A stretch of 64,000 bases of DNA from NCBI RefSeq assembly GCF_014699115.1, contig NZ_JACXAD010000023.1, positions 28,326 to 92,325 on the forward strand. The letters are read 5' to 3'. Made by a program: the position numbers and the translations under genes. Positions 8,151 to 16,630 of this stretch are shown here, one piece after another; the stretch's first letter is position 1; the number at the start of each line of letters is the position of its first letter. Below the pieces are notes generated by a model that worked only from the letters and a program-made list of their open reading frames with translations, was not told the DNA's origin and made no database searches. The stretch comes from Hymenobacter montanus (GTDB lineage: Bacteria > Bacteroidota > Bacteroidia > Cytophagales > Hymenobacteraceae).

Positions 8151-9202
8151 GCGGGAAAGCTAAAATTCAGATCTATAAGACCTTGCCGAAGCTGGCAATT
8201 CGCCTGCGCGACGATTTGAACGCCAGCGATTTTGTGCTGCTGTACGCCTTCAACGGCACTGGCAAAACCCGGCTTTCTATCGAGTTTAAGAACCGAGGTA
8301 AGAAAGGAGAAGAGCGCGATACCCTCTACTTCAACGCCTTCACCGAAGACCTGTTTAGCTGGGACAACGACCTGGAAAACGACACCGAGCGCAAGCTGCG
8401 CATCAATTCGTCGTCGCGGTTTTTCGCGGGCTTCCGTGAATTGGCCTTGGAGGAAAAGATCTTTTCCTTCCTGGAGCGCTACGCCGAGTTCGATTTCCGC
8501 ATCGACTACGAGAACTGGACCGTTAGCTTCTCCAAAGGCGAGCACACTAACATCAAAGTCTCGCGGGGCGAAGAGACGATGTTTATCTGGTGCGTGTTTC
8601 TGGCCATCTGCCAACTCACTCTTGACGGGGCCGAGGCATACAAGGATATAAAATACATCTACATCGACGACCCCATTTCTTCGCTCGACGACAACAACGC
8701 CATTGCCGTAGCCAGCGACCTGTGCAAGCTCCTGCAAAAAGCTAGCGGCCGGCTCAAAACCGTCATTTCCTCGCACCACGCCTTATTCTTTAACGTGCTC
8801 TGCAATGAGCTGAAGAAACGCAAGCCCGCCCGTTATTTTCTGCACCGCACGGCCCAGGGCTACGGCCTGCAAGGCACCGAGGATACCCCCTTTTTCCACC
8901 ACGTAGCCAGCCTGAGCGAGTTGCGGCAGGTTGCCGCCGCCGGCAACATCAACACCTATCACTTCAACGTGCTCCGCGCCGTGCTGGAGAAGACGGCCAC
9001 GTTTTTCGGCTACAAAGATTTTTCCGACTGCATTCACGGCGTCGATGACGAGACGCTCTACGCCCGCGCCCTCAACCTGCTCAGCCACGGCCAATATTCG
9101 GTGTACGCCCCCGTGGAGATGACCCCCGACAATAAAAAGCTTTTTCAAAACATCCTGGCGGCGTTTCTGGCCAAATACCAGTTCGACCTGCCCGCCCTCT
9201 AG
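8147..9202 (+). CDS. prrC: PrrC-family anticodon nuclease
   Basis: 351 residues. The N-terminal ABC-like NTPase is complete: Walker A AFNGTGKT (34-41), FNAFTEDLFSWDND (62-75), a signature-like KVSRGEE (137-143), Walker B YIYIDDPISSLDDNN (170-184) and a switch His in ISSHH (207-211). These match my recollection of E. coli PrrC closely. The C-terminal ACNase region keeps the known catalytic triad pattern: Arg277 and Glu281 in LRAVLEKTA and His314 in LLSHGQ, with spacing R+4=E and R+37=H, against R320/E324/H356 in PrrC. PrrC cuts a tRNA anticodon loop when phage disables the linked type I enzyme. It sits between hsdS and hsdM, starting at an ATGA overlap with hsdS. The tRNA target here is unknown. 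Confidence 0.88.
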   Translation: MSGKAKIQIYKTLPKLAIRLRDDLNASDFVLLYAFNGTGKTRLSIEFKNRGKKGEERDTLYFNAFTEDLFSWDNDLENDTERKLRINSSSRFFAGFRELALEEKIFSFLERYAEFDFRIDYENWTVSFSKGEHTNIKVSRGEETMFIWCVFLAICQLTLDGAEAYKDIKYIYIDDPISSLDDNNAIAVASDLCKLLQKASGRLKTVISSHHALFFNVLCNELKKRKPARYFLHRTAQGYGLQGTEDTPFFHHVASLSELRQVAAAGNINTYHFNVLRAVLEKTATFFGYKDFSDCIHGVDDETLYARALNLLSHGQYSVYAPVEMTPDNKKLFQNILAAFLAKYQFDLPAL

Positions 9203-9231
9203 CCCCACCCGCCAGCCCCACCAACGCATTT

Positions 9232-10851
9232 ATGAGTACCCAAAACCAACTAGGCAGAACGCTCTGGGCCATTGCCGACCAGCTCCGGGGCATGATGGAC
9301 GCCGACGACTTCCGCGACTACATGCTGTCGTTCCTGTTCCTGCGCTACCTCTCCGACAACTACGAGACTGCCGCCCGCAAGGAGCTGGGTCCGGACTATC
9401 CGGATACCCCAGCCGATGTCATGAAAAAGCTGAGAGTATGTACTCCCCTGGAGATCTGGTACAATGAGAACCCCGTCGACGTGCCCGCCTTCGAGCAGCT
9501 CATGCGCCGCCGCGTGCACTACGTCATCGAGCCCCCGCACCTGTGGAGCCACATCGCCGAGCTGGCCCGTACTCAGCACGGCGAGCTGCTCACTACCCTA
9601 GGCGAGGGCTTTAAGTACATCGAGGAAAAATCGTTCAACAGCACCTTCCAGGGCCTCTTCTCCGAAATCAACCTCAACTCCGAGAAGCTGGGCCGCGGCT
9701 ACGCCGAGCGCAACGCCAAGCTCTGCACCATCATCCAGAAAATTGCCGAAGGCATCGGCCAGTTCTCGACCGACGCCGACACCCTCGGCGACGCCTACGA
9801 GTACCTTATCGGCCAGTTTGCGGCCGGCAGTGGCAAGAAGGCCGGTGAGTTCTACACGCCCCAACCTATCTCTACCATCCTGTCCGAGATCGTGGTGCTC
9901 GACAGCCAGAACCCCGCCGCCGGCAAGCGCGCCAAGCTCGAGCGGGTGCTCGACATCACCTGCGGCTCGGGCTCCTTGCTGCTGAATGTGCGCCAGCACA
10001 TGCGTGAGCATGGGGGAAGCATCGGCAAGATTTACGGCCAGGAGAAGAACATCACCACCTACAACCTGGCGCGCATGAACATGCTGCTCCACGGCGTGAA
10101 GGACACCGAGTTCGACATCTACCACGGCGATTCCCTCAAGAACGACTGGGACTTGCTGAACGAGCTGAACCCGGCCAAAAAGGCGCAGTTCGACGCCATC
10201 GTGGCCAACCCGCCCTTCAGCTACCGCTGGGAGCCCACCGAGGCCCTGGGCGAAGACTTCCGCTTCAAGAGCTACGGCCTCGCCCCCAAGTCGGCCGCCG
10301 ACTTTGCCTTTCTGCTGCACGGCTTCCACTTCCTGAGCCCGGAAGGCACCATGGCCATCATCCTGCCCCACGGCGTGCTCTTCCGGGGCGGGGCCGAGGA
10401 GCGCATCCGTACCAAGCTGCTCAAGGACGGCCACCTCGACACCGTCATCGGCCTGCCCGCCAACCTGTTCTTCTCCACCGGCATACCCGTCTGCATCCTG
10501 GTGCTGAAGAAGTGCAAGAAGCCCGACGACGTGCTGTTCATCAACGCCAGCGAGGAGTATGAGAAAGGCAAGCGCCAGAACTTCCTGCGCCCCGCCGACA
10601 TCGAAAAAATAGTAGCCACCTACCGCGAACGGAGCGAAGAAGCCCGGTACTCGCGCCGCGTGCCCATGGCCGAGGTCGAGCAAAACGGTTACAACCTGAA
10701 CATCTCGCGCTACGTGAGCACGGCCACTTCCGAAGAGGAAATCAAGCTGGACGAAGTACATCGGAAGCTGGTAGACATCGAGAAAGACATTGCTGCTGCC
10801 ACCGCCCGCCATAACGCGTTTCTGCAAGAGCTCGGCTTGCCTCTTATTTAA
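9232..10851 (+). CDS. hsdM: Type I DNA methyltransferase subunit HsdM
   Basis: 539 residues. The N-terminal helical HsdM domain (TLWAIADQLRGMMDADDFRDY) leads into an adenine N6-methyltransferase core: GEFYTPQPIS (~205-214), the SAM-binding loop DITCGSGSLLL (~241-251) and the catalytic NPPF (~326-329, VANPPFSY). It methylates the target set by HsdS, protects host DNA, and is needed for restriction. It starts 29 bases after prrC. With hsdR, hsdS and prrC present, the whole EcoprrI-like arrangement is encoded, though in a different order. Confidence 0.96.
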   Translation: MSTQNQLGRTLWAIADQLRGMMDADDFRDYMLSFLFLRYLSDNYETAARKELGPDYPDTPADVMKKLRVCTPLEIWYNENPVDVPAFEQLMRRRVHYVIEPPHLWSHIAELARTQHGELLTTLGEGFKYIEEKSFNSTFQGLFSEINLNSEKLGRGYAERNAKLCTIIQKIAEGIGQFSTDADTLGDAYEYLIGQFAAGSGKKAGEFYTPQPISTILSEIVVLDSQNPAAGKRAKLERVLDITCGSGSLLLNVRQHMREHGGSIGKIYGQEKNITTYNLARMNMLLHGVKDTEFDIYHGDSLKNDWDLLNELNPAKKAQFDAIVANPPFSYRWEPTEALGEDFRFKSYGLAPKSAADFAFLLHGFHFLSPEGTMAIILPHGVLFRGGAEERIRTKLLKDGHLDTVIGLPANLFFSTGIPVCILVLKKCKKPDDVLFINASEEYEKGKRQNFLRPADIEKIVATYRERSEEARYSRRVPMAEVEQNGYNLNISRYVSTATSEEEIKLDEVHRKLVDIEKDIAAATARHNAFLQELGLPLI

Positions 10852-10970
10852 AGGGGATGCTTCCAAAGGATACTACTGGTTTCGGCTTGGACCTGCCAAG
10901 AGGTTGTCAGATATGGTTAGTGCCGTAACGCAGCTTGCCCGAGGTTCAGAATTACTTACTTTCTAACAAG

Positions 10971-12032
10971 ATGCTTTTAGTAATCCCTACCCAAAACCCC
11001 AAGCAATTCACGCAAGTGCAAGCGGGCACGTTCAACGCGCTTGCGATTTGGGAACGAGCCCACATTCAGGAATGGGTGCGTCAGGCGCCCGAAATCCTGG
11101 GCGAAGACCTGTTGGTAGTGAGCATGGAGTTTGACCGCTTTAAGCAAAGCGCCGACCGCCTGGACTTACTGGCACTGGACCGCCGCGGCAATCTGGTAGT
11201 GGTTGAGTTGAAAAGGGACGGACTAGCCAGCTACGCCGACCTGCAAGCCCTCCGCTACGCTGCCATGGTCTCCACAATGACCATTGAGAAGCTACTGCCT
11301 TACTTCGTGCACTACCAGCAGAAGTATGTAGGGCTGGCGGATATGACAGCGATTCGGGCCCAGGAACTTATTCAGGAGTTCGTAACCCAGAACGACACGT
11401 TCAAGGAACTGTCGAACCGGCCACGCATTATCCTATGCTCTGAGAACTTCTCAACAGAGCTCACGACTACCGTCCTATGGTTAAACCAAACCGAGCTGGA
11501 TATTTCATGTGTGCGCATCGTCCCGTATAAGGTTGACGATAAGGTGGTGGTGGTACCCACCAAAATTATTCCTTTGCAGGAAGCCAATCAGTATATGGTT
11601 GAGCTAGAGAATAAGGAGCGAGGGAAGGAACAGCAAGCCGCGCAGAGCGGCCGGACAGAAACCTTCACCCTATTAATGGATAACGGGTACCTGAAGGAAG
11701 GGGATAGTATCTACCTCAGCGACCGCCTGCCCGCTTACATCAGCCCTGAGGCGAAAGCATCGTCAGATGAAAACGTCTTTCGGGCGGAAATTTTGCCGCG
11801 CCAGGGTAAACTCTATACTGTACGCTGGGCTTTAGACGGCCAGGTGTATTCGTTGATGAATCTGACACAAACAATTTTTGCCCGGTTTCATCCCGAGGGT
11901 ACCCGCCCAGCAGGAATGCAGGCAGGGCGTCATTGGTCCCTAAAAGACGGGCGCAATTTGGTAGAATTGGCCGACGAGGTATGGGCAGGGTTACAGGCCG
12001 GAGAATCCATAACGGCCGAGGCTGTAAACTAA
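10971..12032 (+). CDS. PD-(D/E)XK nuclease-like protein (NucS/DUF91-like fold)
   Basis: 353 residues from the ATG at 10971 (a TTG 36 bases upstream is less likely). The N-terminal ~120 residues carry a nuclease core: Asp65 in ADRLDLLALD and Glu79-Leu-Lys81 in VVVELKRDG, followed by LQALRYAAMVS, as in NucS/DUF91-type endonucleases. The remaining ~230 residues are unassigned; the segment around 215-330 contains YLKEGDSIYLSDRLPAYISPEA and TVRWALDGQVYSLMNLT, which looks like a C-terminal DNA- or partner-binding module. It follows hsdM by 119 bases and is probably part of the defence island. Substrate unknown. Confidence 0.75.
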   Translation: MLLVIPTQNPKQFTQVQAGTFNALAIWERAHIQEWVRQAPEILGEDLLVVSMEFDRFKQSADRLDLLALDRRGNLVVVELKRDGLASYADLQALRYAAMVSTMTIEKLLPYFVHYQQKYVGLADMTAIRAQELIQEFVTQNDTFKELSNRPRIILCSENFSTELTTTVLWLNQTELDISCVRIVPYKVDDKVVVVPTKIIPLQEANQYMVELENKERGKEQQAAQSGRTETFTLLMDNGYLKEGDSIYLSDRLPAYISPEAKASSDENVFRAEILPRQGKLYTVRWALDGQVYSLMNLTQTIFARFHPEGTRPAGMQAGRHWSLKDGRNLVELADEVWAGLQAGESITAEAVN

Positions 12033-12117
12033 CCCTGACGCAGTGTGCGATAGGCTTGGATGGGGTCTTCCCAGCTTGCCTGTATTCAAAACGGGCCTAA
12101 TACTGGGTATTCGCTAA

Positions 12118-12345
12118 GTCCAGGAAACAGCCGCCGTCAAGCAGTTCGTAACAGTTGCCGCACCGGCTCATGCTTTACCGGGCACAGTGACAGGTGAACT
12201 GGCTTTTAAAGTAGATGACCATGTACTGGCTGACCTGATCAGAATGTACGATGAGATCAACAGTTGCCAACCCTTCAAAACGGCATATATAAACTTGCTA
12301 TTTCCCAATCACAAAAAATATTCTTCAAAAAAATTCACTCTATAG
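12118..12345 (+). pseudogene. Possible remnant of a small gene
   Basis: A stop-to-stop frame of 76 codons with natural-looking residue composition (GELAFKVDDHVLADLIRMYD, then AYINLLFPNHKKY). It begins after a TAA without an ATG; the only start-like codon is a GTG at 12187. It may be a 3' fragment of a lost gene or a ~52-residue protein. I do not recognise it. Confidence 0.3.
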
Positions 12346-12401
12346 CAAAAGAAAATAGCCTAGATCGCTAAAGTGAAGGTTGCCGTGTTGTACTTTCAGA
12401 C

Positions 12402-12734
12402 ATGGAATTTAAACTGGTACCGGCCACCTACCGAGGCCCGCATACCCCTGACTTCAAGTACGGCTGGACGTACCAGATGGAGCTGTGTGAGCACCAGGAT
12501 GGTATGAGCTTTCGGTTTCCGGGGATGGATCACCCGGAGCAAACCCTGACGCGGCGCGAGTTTCGGGAGCAGTGGATAGTTAGGCGCTCCCGTCCTGTTA
12601 GTCGACCGGCGCCCGCCCCGCCCCTGGCCAAGAAGCTGTTTCAACACGTGCGCGGGCTTTTCACCAGCGAATCTCCAGCTCCAGGCAAGAAGAAGCCTCG
12701 ATCGGGCGAAAAGCCCGGCTACCAGCCAAAATAG
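12402..12734 (+). CDS. Hypothetical protein, 110 residues
   Basis: Starts at an ATG (MEFKLVPATYRGP) and reads as a compact N-terminal domain of ~65 residues followed by a basic, Pro-rich tail ending KPRSGEKPGYQPK. No signal peptide or membrane segment. I do not recognise the family. It stands alone after the defence island with no close neighbours. Codon use fits the host better than the flanking debris. Confidence 0.5.
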   Translation: MEFKLVPATYRGPHTPDFKYGWTYQMELCEHQDGMSFRFPGMDHPEQTLTRREFREQWIVRRSRPVSRPAPAPPLAKKLFQHVRGLFTSESPAPGKKKPRSGEKPGYQPK

Positions 12735-13275
12735 AAGCGGGTATAATCTGGTGGTGAGCAAGCTCCAACGGTGAGGTTAGGGCGTTTCTTGATTGCGCCA
12801 GTTTCCGGGCAATGGTTTCCCTGCGTATAACGACCTGCGGTACCTGTCTACCAGCTATTACGACGGATTTATTAGCAGTTTATGAGTACGGCGTGTGCAG
12901 CAGGCTCTACGCAATAGCATGGCTCGAGCCCGGCCAGCAGCTTCAGAATCAGCAGTTTCTTGAGTAAGAGCTTTGCGTACTTCCTGGGCACGCGCACCAA
13001 CTCTAACCGGTGGACCCTTAGCGACTATCCGGCCGTGGCAATAGGCCAATGCCTTCACTAGCCCAACACCCCAACTTTCCTTCCCGCGGTTAGCCTCACG
13101 GCCGCAAGGTACCGTGGCCTAGCCATGAGGTACTAGAATAGCGGTTCACTAGAATATGCCGTTTTTTAAGCGGTCTTTATTTTTTTTCTGCGCCAGTTAG
13201 TCTGTAAATACCAGGTGCTGGTTGAGTAGCCCGCAAGCCTCGTTCCTGGTCAGCAGCAACACCCTATTTAAACTT

Positions 13276-13298
13276 TATTCATTGATAATCAATGAATA
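13276..13298. repeat. Perfect 23-base palindrome
   Basis: An A/T-rich perfect inverted repeat, 11 bases each side of one central A. The core is TTCATTGATAATCAATGAA. It resembles a dimeric repressor operator, but no regulator or intact gene is adjacent. Confidence 0.6.
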
Positions 13299-13573
13299 TA
13301 ACCAGATGCTTAACACTCCCAACCGCTGGCACGCGGTTGCTTTTTCCAGCAAGCTAAGTCTGGGGCAATCGGTTTGAAATCGGGCTGGGCCTGACTGCTG
13401 ACTACGACCAGGGCCTAAAATTGTATAGCCCCAGGCAACCTTTTCGATACTCAAAACCGAGTATGCAGGTGTTGGCTTAGTATTCCTGCTTAAGCCCATT
13501 TAATAGCTAGCTATCCTGGTCGCTGTATTCCTTTCCGCTTATTGCTTGTAACCCATATCCGAAATATGCTATT

Positions 13574-13617
13574 AAACGAGGCCCCACTGGTGTAGCAGTG
13601 GGGCCTCGTTTATTTTC
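13574..13617 (+). terminator. Orphan terminator hairpin
   Basis: A 16-bp perfect stem (AAACGAGGCCCCACTG and its complement) around GTGTAG, then TATTTT. No intact gene ends near it on either strand. Confidence 0.7.
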
Positions 13618-13940
13618 CAGCTACGGGCTTGGTGCCGTAAGCACCCGTGCGGCATGTCTGCTCCTGGACTGGGGATGGCGTGCACTTGAGCTTGCCATAA
13701 GCGCCAGGATAAACCTGCTAGGCTGGTGCCGAACTGCCCAAGGCGGCAACTAAAAGCAGGCCAACCCGAAGGCGTGGGTTTTCATTCCTAATAAGCTCGG
13801 GTGTAGCGAGAGCCGGACTGAGAGCCATGCAGTGGCAAATAGGACGTACCCGGCCACGGCGTACGGCACCCCCGGCAATGAGGCCTGGAAAACTGTTTGC
13901 CTAATGATTTAAAACCATTCGGTTGATTGACTTTGTGCTA

Positions 13941-13948
13941 TACATTTG
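13941..13948 (+). promoter_or_regulatory. -7 promoter box of the DUF2147 gene
   Basis: TACATTTG fits TAnnTTTG and lies 38 bases upstream of the ATG, leaving a T-rich leader. A TTG at 13923 is somewhat too close to be an ideal -33 element. Confidence 0.5.
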
Positions 13949-13986
13949 TTTTCAAACCCTTTTTCTCCTTTTATTAAATTCTCACC

Positions 13987-14442
13987 ATGACCAGACGTTT
14001 TTTTGGACTCGCTTTGCTCCTTAGTTTATTGGCAGCCGCCTTCTCAGTCCAGGCCGCGCCTAACCCGGATGCCGTGCTGGGGGTCTGGAAGAATGGGGAA
14101 GGCACCGGCATGATTCAGATTTTCAAAAAAGGAGACAAGTACTTCGGGCGCATCGTGTGGCTGAAAGTGCCCAACAACCCCGACGGCACCCCCCGCACTG
14201 ATGTGAACAACCCCGACGAAGCCAAGCGTAAGACCCCGCTCAAGGGCTTGGAAAACATGCGCGACTTCACCTTCACCGGCGACAACAAGTGGGAGGAAGG
14301 CAAGATCTACGACCCCAAAAACGGCAACGACTACAGCTGCCAAATGACTTTAGTCGATCCCAACACGCTGGAGGTTCGCGGCTTTATTGGGGTCTCGCTC
14401 TTCGGGCGTACCGATGTGTGGAAACGACAGGTTAAAAAATAA
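13987..14442 (+). CDS. DUF2147 family exported protein
   Basis: 151 residues with a cleavable signal peptide (MTRRFFGLALLLSLLAAAFS...AQA, cut near residue 24). The mature part is a lipocalin-like DUF2147 domain: VLGVWKNGEGTGMIQIFKKGDKYFGRIVWL at the start, then GKIYDPKNGNDYSCQMTL and LEVRGFIGVSLFGRTDVWKR at the end. The family is periplasmic or outer-membrane associated with no established reaction. It is a single-gene unit, with its own promoter box and a terminator right after it. Confidence 0.9.
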   Translation: MTRRFFGLALLLSLLAAAFSVQAAPNPDAVLGVWKNGEGTGMIQIFKKGDKYFGRIVWLKVPNNPDGTPRTDVNNPDEAKRKTPLKGLENMRDFTFTGDNKWEEGKIYDPKNGNDYSCQMTLVDPNTLEVRGFIGVSLFGRTDVWKRQVKK

Positions 14443-14458
14443 TCGTCCGACGGTTCTG

Positions 14459-14510
14459 GCTCTCCCGGCCCCCTGCCATTCGTGGTATGGGGTTAGGGAG
14501 AGCTTCTTTT
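14459..14510 (+). terminator. Terminator of the DUF2147 gene
   Basis: GCTCTCCC pairs with GGGAGAGC across a 29-base loop that can itself fold, followed by TTCTTTT. Confidence 0.65.
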
Positions 14511-14551
14511 AAATAGTCTTCCCATCATACCGCACCACCTGATCTTACGGC

Positions 14552-15616
14552 ATGAAATACCTCTACTTCGCCTTGGCGGCCAGCCTGCTGGCTACGGCCC
14601 CCGCCACGGCTCAAGTCACCGACACCACCCGCACGGCTCCCCCGGCCACCGACGAAAACTTCGACGACTTTGGCGATGCCGGCACGGGGGGCACCAGCTA
14701 CAACACCCAAAAAGTCCTCTATATCACCCCCACTAAGCTGATTTCGGTGGGCTACGAAGCGCAGCTGCCGTACACCCTGACCAGTACCGGCCCGTTGCCC
14801 GCGAACACGGCTCCGGCCGTCGAAACCCGCGTTAACTCGGCCCGCGGCCTCCGGCTGGCTTTCAATGCCCCCGTGGTCTCGCGCAACGATTTTATCTTTA
14901 ACGTCGGCCTCACCTACTGGAACACGGGCCTGGATCTGGCCAATGCCGAACGGTCGCCCTACTTCGCCCAGCTGAAGGATGGCCTGCGCACGACCGGCGT
15001 GAACACGACGATCTTCAACCCCTTCGACAACAAGCACTTTCTCATTCTCCAGTTCAACCTCGACGCCAACGGCAACTACCGCGGCTTCAACGAGGTAAAG
15101 AGCGAGCACTTTACGTACAGCGGCACGGCTATCTACGGCTGGAAACCCAACGACAACCTGCAGTGGGGCGTCGGCCTGAGCCGCACCTACCGTGCCGGGC
15201 AGCTGCTCTACATTCCGGTGCTGCTCTACAACCGCACGTTTTCGCCACAGTGGGGCTGCGAAATAGTGTTCCCGGCCCGCGCCGAGATCCGCCGCAACTT
15301 CGGCACCAATGCCTTGCTGAAATTTGGCTATGAGCTGGAGGGCAACACGTACTACCTGGGCAAAATAGGTGCCGACGAGGTGTACCTGCGCCGTGGCGAG
15401 CTCAAGCCCCGCCTCAGCTACGAGCGCCAACTGATAGGCTTCGTGTGGGTATCGGCTCAGGCGGGGCTGCGCTACAACTACCGCAACGACGCTTTCCGCA
15501 ACCAAGATGTGACCGGCGAGCGCGAAAGCACGCTGGGCTCGGAGCCCGCACTCTTCAAAAACAAGCTAACCAACCCCTTGTATTTCAACCTCAGCCTGAA
15601 CCTGGTCAGCCCCTAA
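14552..15616 (+). CDS. Exported protein, probable outer-membrane barrel
   Basis: 354 residues with a signal peptide (MKYLYFALAASLLATAPATAQ). The mature protein shows alternating aromatic/hydrophobic strands typical of Bacteroidota outer-membrane barrels (NFIFNVGLTYWNTGL; LQWGVGLSRTYRAG; FVWVSAQAGLRYNYRND), with polar turns between them and a final strand ending LYFNLSLNLVSP. A DUF number is not recognised. A strong terminator follows, so it is the end of its transcript. Transport or structural role unknown. Confidence 0.7.
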   Translation: MKYLYFALAASLLATAPATAQVTDTTRTAPPATDENFDDFGDAGTGGTSYNTQKVLYITPTKLISVGYEAQLPYTLTSTGPLPANTAPAVETRVNSARGLRLAFNAPVVSRNDFIFNVGLTYWNTGLDLANAERSPYFAQLKDGLRTTGVNTTIFNPFDNKHFLILQFNLDANGNYRGFNEVKSEHFTYSGTAIYGWKPNDNLQWGVGLSRTYRAGQLLYIPVLLYNRTFSPQWGCEIVFPARAEIRRNFGTNALLKFGYELEGNTYYLGKIGADEVYLRRGELKPRLSYERQLIGFVWVSAQAGLRYNYRNDAFRNQDVTGERESTLGSEPALFKNKLTNPLYFNLSLNLVSP

Positions 15617-15647
15617 CGGCGTTTTCTGCTCAACGCTTTACGAAACC

Positions 15648-15683
15648 AAAAAGGCTCCTCCGCTACAGCGGAGGAGCCTTTTT
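15648..15683 (+). terminator. Strong terminator
   Basis: AAAAAGGCTCCTCCGCT and its perfect complement enclose ACA, ending in TTTTT. Ends the barrel gene. Confidence 0.9.
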
Positions 15684-15709
15684 AGCTTGCGGGGTTCAGC
15701 CTCACTTTA

Positions 15710-15806
15710 TTAGGCTTCTACCGCGCTGCGCAACCCTTGCGCCCGGCGTACGAGCCGCCCCAGCTCGGGCGGTAGCCGCTGGCATCGGGGCCGCTACCTC
15801 AGCCGC
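15710..15806 (-). pseudogene. Decayed copy of the VWA protein C-terminus
   Basis: On the minus strand this reads DASGYR, then after a one-base shift PELGRLVRRAQGLRSAVEA and a stop. The intact VWA gene at 16631 ends GADADGYRAELVRLVRLAQ and so on. The match in both protein and DNA, with a frameshift and an upstream TGA, marks it as the leftover 3' end of a second VWA-type gene. Confidence 0.65.
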
Positions 15807-16016
15807 ATTTTTAGAGTAATTTCATAGTCAGTGTATACGACGTCTGGCTCCCCTCCCCTGGGGCTTCGCGCATGAAGCGAACCGGGGCCGGGGGTGCGGT
15901 TTTCCCGGCTGCGAACTGTACACTGAGCTGAAAACCGCTATAGAGATGGGGTGGGGTATAGCTTCCAGCGTGAACGGACCTGGGATCTTATCAGCAGCTT
16001 TATTCAAGCAGGCAGA

Positions 16017-16412
16017 TTATGGGTTGGTGCGAATAAAGTGATGCGGATACTTTTCTCCCAGCAGCGAAGGCAGCTCAAAGCTATTGCCGGCGTATTTCCT
16101 CAGTGGCTGACGGTAGGGCGCCGCCTTATCTGCCGGATTATTAAGCTCCAACGTGCCTGGCCGTACCCGATAAGAAAAGGTAAGGATGGTATCGCCGCGG
16201 GTATCCACCACGACGGTGCTGTCGTTGAAACGGGCTGACAAAAAGAAAGAGGCGCCGTCGGCAATCCGCCACCTGCCTCTTAGGTTCAACAAGCGCGAAT
16301 TGGATACCTTCCTTTCGGTAGACTCAGTTGGTAGCCGGCCCCTATTTTTTGGTTCGTTGCTACAGCTTATGGCCCAGGTAGCGGCAATCAGGATGATGAT
16401 AGCGCGTAGCAT
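16017..16412 (-). CDS. Small lipoprotein
   Basis: 131 residues with a lipoprotein signal (MLRAIIILIAATWAISC, Cys 17 followed by SNEP). The mature part looks like a small beta domain (RGRWRIADGASFFLSARFND and GDTILTFSYRVRPGTLELNN). No family recognised. It lies between the debris at 15.7 kb and the VWA gene, and its base composition is somewhat lower in GC than its neighbours. Confidence 0.65.
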   Translation of the reverse strand: MLRAIIILIAATWAISCSNEPKNRGRLPTESTERKVSNSRLLNLRGRWRIADGASFFLSARFNDSTVVVDTRGDTILTFSYRVRPGTLELNNPADKAAPYRQPLRKYAGNSFELPSLLGEKYPHHFIRTNP

Positions 16413-16525
16413 AGATCACTGCGAGAGTGAAACTTATTGGTGAGCTTGATCAGGTACACCCGCCCCAGGCGTCATACTTCAGCCGGTCAGGCCCCAACTT
16501 TTGAACTGGTGTTTCCTAAACCCAG

Positions 16526-16561
16526 GAAGGGAAAGCCCCGCCGGAAAATCCGGACGGGGCC
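16526..16561 (-). terminator. Terminator of the VWA gene
   Basis: Read on the minus strand, a GCCCCGTCCGG / CCGGCGGGGC hairpin with one bulge and an ATTTT loop is followed by a pyrimidine/T tract, about 70 bases past the VWA stop. Confidence 0.55.
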
Positions 16562-16630
16562 CTTGCCTACTTTCTGGCAACCGATAGCCGGGTGGCACAG
16601 TGCGGGATCAAGCTTTCACCCCCGCGAATG

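Larger units (their letters stand above)
12735..13986. other. Gene-poor stretch of 1.25 kb
   Basis: No convincing coding region on either strand; frames here are short, interrupted and without recognisable motifs. It holds one perfect palindrome (13276-13298) and one strong terminator hairpin (13574-13617) that has no visible gene to end, which suggests that genes were lost here. The promoter of the next gene lies at its right end. Confidence 0.6.

Noticed and set aside
13600..13620. CCTCGTTT near 13605 as a second copy of the tRNA-Gly 3' end (possible att site)
   Set aside because: Only 8 bases agree with the tRNA end; this is expected by chance and belongs to a terminator stem.
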